Below, one piece after another: positions 60,101-64,000 of a stretch of 64,000 nt of DNA. The notes beneath the pieces are model-generated. The model searched no databases and was not told the origin of the DNA. It saw only the letters and a list, made by a program, of their open reading frames with translations. Position 1 is the first letter of the stretch; the number at the start of each line of letters is the position of its first letter. The stretch lies in contig NC_089193.1 of the NCBI RefSeq assembly GCF_947507565.1, positions 1,236,325 through 1,300,324 on the forward strand, read 5' to 3'. The position numbers were made by a program, and so were the translations under genes. Source of the stretch: Oscarella lobularis. Taxonomy: Eukaryota; Porifera; Homoscleromorpha; Homosclerophorida; Oscarellidae.

Positions 60101-62831
60101 AACCGACGACTCTTTGCGACTTACGGCCTATTCCTTCGATCGATTCACCTTCAATGAAACGGATCCTTCTCGCGCCGTACACGTATTCGTCAACGCTTCA
60201 AGCCAAACGAATCTCGTCCTCAAACCCAACGTATTAACTCCAAGTCTACTATATCGATTTAAACTGACGGCGACGAATCGATACGGCTCGTCGTCTGCGA
60301 CCATCGACGTGACGCCGAACGAAGCGCCGTCGTCGGGAACTCTCATCGTTACGCCATCGACCGGCGTCGCTCTGTCGACGCTGTTTACACTCAAAGCCCA
60401 TAGCTGGTCCGACGTCGAGACGGATCGACCTTTTCTGTTTCGATTTGGCGTTCTTCTAGCTCAAGAATCCGTGCACTGGCTGAGCGGAAAAGAAACGACG
60501 AACGTTCTCGAGACGGTTTTACCGGAGGGTCGGACGAACGGAAAACTTCGAGTGATCGTTGAAGCGTACGATAGCAGCGGAGCTCGCCGTGAAGCGACCG
60601 CCACCGTGACTGTGAGCCCCGGTCGACTGTTGGAGTCGTCGGCGAGCCTCGTTCAGAGAGCGCAGGCGTCTGCGTTGCAACTGGGCTACTGGTCATCGAG
60701 TCTGGCTCAAATCGCCGCGGGATTGAGTCAATCTCGCGCCGATCCGGCGTCCGTTGCCGCGTCCTTCTTTTCTCGTGCAACCGACCTGGCTATCGACTTG
60801 TATAGATCCCAAGTTCCGCCGACCGACTCGCAGCAATTGCGCCTTCTTCGTATAATGGAATCGTCGACGAATGCATCGATCGACGCCGTGCGCTCCGAGT
60901 TCGCTGGAAAACGTGACCTTCTACAGAGAGTGAAATCTCTCGCGGAAGAAATCGTCGCCAATCTGTTGCCCCCTGTCACCGTCAATACGGCGCCTCAGAA
61001 TCGCCTCCTCTTTCCGGAAGAACTCGTTCTGCCCTCACTATCGCTTTCAAACGAAGACATGATAACGCTATTGGGACTAATAGGCAATTTGCTCGTCGAC
61101 GAAGCGGCGCCGGACGACGTCGTCGATTTCTTCTACGATACGCGACGAAGATTGACCGCCGACATGTGCCGTCGATCCGTCTACGGCGAATCGGCTCGCA
61201 TCGTCGGCGACGTTCGCGTCGTTCGTGCCGTTCCCGGTGCAAACTATACGGCGAGCGATAGAACGACGGTGAGTTTTGGCGACGAATTGCGCGATCGTTT
61301 CACTCGATGGAACTGCAGCGACGACGAGTGTCAGGGCGTGTGCATCGTTGCCGCTTCGTCGTCGCGAGACTGGTATCACGATCGTATTGGGGGTGATCAG
61401 CTGTTGGACGGAGTGAGCGCGGAGAATTTACGAAAGACAATTCCTAACGGGAATTTATCTGCTATTGAATTGGTTACCGACGTTGTCACCGTGTCTCTGG
61501 CCAATCCGTCGTCCGGTTCGTCCATCGAAGTGACTAACTTGCAAACACCACTCGAAATTTCTTTTGAAAACGTCACCAAGGCGACGATTAACGACACCGT
61601 CGTTTGCCTCTATCGATCAAACGACATTCTCTGGCGCGTCGACGACGTCGAATTTCTCTCCACGCGTCGATCGATCGATGGAGATGGACTAACATTTTCC
61701 TGTCGTTTCAATCACAACTCTGACTTTGCTTTGGCCGTCATACCGATCAATCGCGTCGAACCGACGCCGACGCCGACGACCGAAACGCCGACGACGATCG
61801 CGACGACGGAATTCGTTACGACGAAGACGCCGACGACGCAGTTCGTCATCAAATTCGACAACACGAGTGCGCCGACGCCGACGCCGACGCGCGAGTCCGA
61901 AGCGTCGCCGAGTCTCGCTTGGATCGCCGGACCCGTCGTCGCCATAGTGATCATCGTCGTGATCGCTCTTCTCGTCTGCTTTCTTTTGCATAATCGAAAA
62001 ACGAAGGTGGGAGTCGTTCCGGCGCTCGATTCGCTCGAATTGGCGAACGGCGTGAAGGAAGTCGCGACGGAGTCGAAGGAGACGATGAAGGTGATTCACG
62101 TCGACGGTACGGGCGATCGACGTCACGAGTGCACGCTGAATATCGTCAAATCGATTCGTCTACGCGAACTCCGCAACGTCGTCGTCGACGAGTTCGAAGC
62201 GACGTTCAAGAATCGATCGTTCTATTTCCTGACGAGACAACTTCGCACGATCGAACCGGAAGCGGAGACGATGCAGTTCGTTCGCATGGTCTACGACGGC
62301 GACGAGGTCTTCGTTCGCGACGTCGATCGCAACGATTCGCCGGAGACGAAGATGCACTTTTGCGTCTGCGGCGCCGTCGCCCAGTTCGAGTGCTCCGAGT
62401 GCCAATCGCAGGGCTATTGCAGTCCGGAGTGCCAGGCGAAACACTGGGAGGCGATGCACGCGAAAGAGTGCAGCCTCCAGGGCGAGCAGAAACGACGCTC
62501 TATGGTATTGAATCGGGCGCGAATGAGCCGAACCGACGTCGGAAGAACGAACGTTACCAGTTGGAAAGGCTATCTAAGCAAGTCGAGCAGCAACACGCCG
62601 GCCGATCAACTGCCGGTGGCGCCGGCCCCGGTGGCGCGGGTGGCGCCGAGAGCTTCGATTGGGAGAGTCGCGCTTCCCAAGGTCGTCACGACGAAACGCA
62701 ATCCCATGCTGCTGAATCGCGTTCCGACGGAGGACGTGTTTCAACCTCCGAGAGCCGACTTTCCCACGCCGTCGTTCGATAAAGCGGTCGAGAACGCGAA
62801 GAAGGACGGAACGACGGAATCGGTCGTTTAG
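42181..62831 (+). CDS. Giant single-pass cadherin with REJ, GPS-like and MYND domains
   Basis: Exons 42181-44171 and 44222-62831 encode 6866 residues; the 50-bp intron interrupts cadherin repeat 6. The start is the Met before a signal peptide (MSTSRAALIFFLLPVVAFST). Order: about 39 cadherin repeats (residues 24-4170) with LDRE and DVNDNxP calcium motifs; a Cys-rich stretch (4174-4364); three repeats ending in RxKAWDG-like motifs (4370-4990); CGxCxGD repeats (5009-5245); two IPT/TIG domains (5246-5477); a PKD/REJ region (5478-6137); a GAIN-like segment and degenerate GPS (6138-6503); a Pro/Thr stalk; one membrane helix (6564-6586); and a 280-residue tail with a possible ubiquitin-like fold and a MYND finger (6711-6747). 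It is not FAT, CELSR or classical: no LamG/EGF stalk, seven-pass region or catenin-binding tail was seen. It probably mediates adhesion or signals at the cell surface. I know of no named protein with this architecture. Confidence 0.9.
42250..54740 (+). other. About 39 cadherin repeats
   Basis: I counted repeats by their C-terminal DxNDNxP motif (VIDVNDHVP, VTDVNDNVP, VLDVNDNSP and so on). Most keep the LDRE and DxD calcium ligands. Repeat 15 ends in QTSTSRPVF, repeat 33 in VVDGKQPAF, and repeat 39 has no terminal motif, so linker calcium sites there are probably lost. Repeat 23 has an insertion with three cysteines (DECLAKCGVNSSC), unusual for a cadherin fold. The count may be off by one or two. 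Confidence 0.88.
57255..57965 (+). other. CGxCxGD cysteine repeats of the giant cadherin
   Basis: Residues of about 5009-5245 contain roughly a dozen short repeats of the form DCxGxCxGxAxxDxCGxCxGG, for example CDGVCYGTAVVDACGAC. Similar cysteine ladders occur in proteins of marine bacteria, choanoflagellates and early animals. They lie between the W/KAWDG-type repeats (three copies in 55335-57200, for example LRLKAWDGS) and the first IPT/TIG domain. A role as a disulfide-rigid spacer is my inference. Confidence 0.7.
57966..58660 (+). other. Two IPT/TIG domains of the giant cadherin
   Basis: The first begins ASIEPRRGPARGGTSITIHG, the classic IPT/TIG opening (P..GP..GGT.v.i.G..F). The second begins TEIVPHRGVFDVEEEVSVIG and contains a nine-glycine run coded by GGC repeats (about 58451-58480). 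IPT domains are found in plexins, Met-family receptors and PKHD1-type proteins. Confidence 0.8.
58660..61740 (+). other. REJ region, GAIN-like segment and degenerate GPS of the giant cadherin
   Basis: The CGTFVVSGDRSYNTG and YAWSIV type segments match the PKD/REJ region of polycystin-1-like proteins. After the REJ part, an alpha-helical stretch (residues from about 6138) leads to a GPS-like motif with Cys6459, a tryptophan, Cys6491 and HNS (6495-6497) followed by DFALAV. A normal GPS has four cysteines and HL-S/T. REJ plus GAIN/GPS followed by a membrane helix is the polycystin-1 and adhesion-GPCR order, but here only one helix follows. Confidence 0.7.
61920..62831 (+). other. Membrane helix and cytoplasmic tail with MYND finger
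   Basis: The helix IAGPVVAIVIIVVIALLVCF is followed by basic HNRKTK, fixing an inside C-terminus. The tail has a beta-rich segment (about 6619-6702; MKVIHVDGT...IRLRELRNVVVDEF...VYDGDEVFVRDVD) that resembles ubiquitin-like or doublecortin-like folds by eye only. The finger uses Cys 6711, 6713, 6721, 6724, 6730, 6734, 6747 and His 6738/6743. It keeps YCSPECQAKHW but has CxC rather than CxxC at the front. Basic QKRRSMVLNRARMSR follows. Confidence 0.8.
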
Positions 62832-62872
62832 AGAAACAAAAGTAGAACCGTTTTGCTATTTAATCCAATTTT

Positions 62873-62878
62873 TTTATT
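62873..62878 (-). promoter_or_regulatory. Polyadenylation signal of the APH-1 gene
   Basis: TTTATT on the + strand reads AATAAA on the - strand, 64 bp past the APH-1 stop and 42 bp from the cadherin stop. The transcripts of the two convergent genes would therefore meet or overlap at their 3' ends. Confidence 0.6.
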
Positions 62879-62941
62879 TTTTAGACGACATTACATCATT
62901 GTACGCAAACCCCTCCCCTCGACGTCGTCTCATTGACTCTT

Positions 62942-64000
62942 CTACTTACAGCAGATTCCAGGACCAATTCCACTTGTCCGGAAAGCGTACATCACGGTCC
63001 CAGCGAGAATAAAGTAGTTGGGAACGAGCGAGAGAGCAGCGATACCCGATACGGAACTTCCAGCGGTGAACAGAGACGCGATCAAATGAATGACGGCTGC
63101 AATCGCGATCATCATCCACGATTTCTTCTCGAATCCGGCGAACCAGATGATGCCGAGCGCGGTATTGAGTAGAATAAAGCAGAGAACGTGAAACGCTAGG
63201 AACGCGAGAGGGGGGTAAAGAATAGAGTACGCTTCGACCGTCGGTGGGGACGACACTACCTGATATTAAAAAGAATCCGCCCTTGACTCCGTCGACGCCG
63301 TCGTCGGAATCCCACACCGAGCCGGGACCGACCGAGTCGGCTAGGACGTTGAAGAAGGCGAAGGCTCCGCTAGCTACCCCGTAACCGAGCCCGGCGACTA
63401 GATATATGAAGAATGGCCCCTCGAGGATACGTGCATATTTAGGTGATCATGGGTTACTGACTGAAAGCGAGTTTGGGGCCGTAGACAATGGGAACGCCCA
63501 GCTCCTGAGCAAAACGTTCTCCTCTTCTGTAAAGAAGAAAGTCCCAGGTACTACAGTAAGTCTCTACCCCTATCTCCCCTCCTTGAAGTAACAAGGGAAA
63601 CACGCCCACTGTATTTATACCCCAAAGTCTATCCCCCTTCTCGCCTATCTTTCTCTCTCCCTTTCCTTACCTTATAACTCGGTAAAAGAAATATCGAAAG
63701 AGTTCCTGGAATAGAATGGCGACGATAACTCCGATGAACAATTGCCAGTTTTGATCGTCGCTTTTCACCGTCACCAGTCTCCACACGCAACCGGTGAAGA
63801 AGAGGGAGAGAAGCCAAAAGAACGAGCTACAGTATAATTTCGCTTCGAAAAAACGAGGACAAAAGCAGAAAAAAGGAAGCGAAACTTGCCTCGAAAGAAA
63901 AACGACGAGATTTTCGGCTTTTCCCGCAACGGCAAAGACGAACAACCACAACGGGATGCCGAACGCTATCATCGCAGCACCGAAGAAGCTTTTGAGACCC
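62942..64000 (-). CDS. APH1: Gamma-secretase subunit APH-1 (5' partial)
   Basis: APH-1 is the seven-pass scaffold that assembles with nicastrin and presenilin to form gamma-secretase. Exons on the - strand: 64000-63890 (5' cut), 63826-63671, 63526-63462, 63397-63260 and 63195-62942. Diagnostic segments: FFGAAMIAFGIPLWLFVFAV (TM1), SSFFWLLSLFFTGCVW (TM2), LFQELFRYFFYRVIRR (TM3), LAFIAGLGYGVASGAFAFFN with VLADSVGPGSV (TM4; GxxxG-type GLGYGVASG), FFLISAFHVLCFILLNTALG (TM5) and VIHLIASLF (TM6). Aligned by eye to human APH-1, the spliced protein needs no gap from TM1 to TM2 or across TM5. The first intron has a GC donor. Only a few N-terminal residues lie outside the window. The TM5 histidine that is conserved in known APH-1 is Asn here (see findings). 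Confidence 0.92.

Noticed and set aside
43107..61379. Many long open frames on the minus strand and alternative plus frames across the cadherin
   Set aside because: These arise from GC-rich codon bias opposite a real long exon; the products are Arg-rich with no domain.
42181..62831. FAT, Dachsous, CELSR/Flamingo or classical cadherin
   Set aside because: No EGF/LamG stalk, no seven-pass region and no catenin-binding tail were found; REJ, GPS-like and MYND regions replace them.

Overview
The window is a compact stretch of an invertebrate animal genome. It carries spliced genes for animal-specific extracellular and membrane proteins: EGF/laminin-G, LRR/Ig/cystine-knot and cadherin/REJ/GPS proteins, plus heparanase, OGFr and APH-1. 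Almost all introns are 45-75 bp, intergenic gaps are about 85-425 bp, and codon use in the long exons favours TCG, GTC and GAC. This fits a gene-dense early-branching metazoan. My best guess is a sponge, perhaps a homoscleromorph such as Oscarella. That is an inference from gene content and compactness, not a sequence match.

Layout, left to right. (1) 2-6463 (+): the 3' part of a secreted EGF/laminin-G protein of Eyes-shut/Crumbs type. It begins inside 32 near-identical 117-bp EGF units. (2) 6597-9051 (+): a 20-exon heparanase (GH79) with both catalytic glutamates. (3) 9150-12353 (+): an opioid growth factor receptor (OGFr)-domain protein with a long acidic N-terminus. (4) 12438-41756 (+): a 19-exon secreted protein with LRRs, 12 Ig domains and a C-terminal cystine knot. 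One of its introns is swollen to 22.5 kb by about 540 copies of a 41-bp minisatellite; another holds a 1-kb fold-back repeat. (5) 42181-62831 (+): a 6866-residue single-pass cadherin encoded by only two exons, one of them 18.6 kb. After about 39 cadherin repeats come Cys-rich modules, IPT/TIG, REJ and GAIN-like domains, a degenerate GPS, one membrane helix, and a cytoplasmic tail with a MYND-type zinc finger. (6) 62942-64000 (-): the gamma-secretase subunit APH-1, convergent with the cadherin and cut by the window end.

Every complete gene model was built from GT-AG (or GC-AG) junctions joining recognisable domain sequence, and each total coding length is divisible by three. The common theme is extracellular matrix, adhesion and membrane proteolysis. 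I see no sign of an operon-like pathway, although genes 2, 3 and 4 are packed tightly enough to raise the question of shared transcription. The strongest candidates for something undescribed are the cadherin-REJ-GPS-MYND receptor and the two very regular tandem arrays, one coding and one intronic. No tRNA, rRNA or CRISPR features were recognised.
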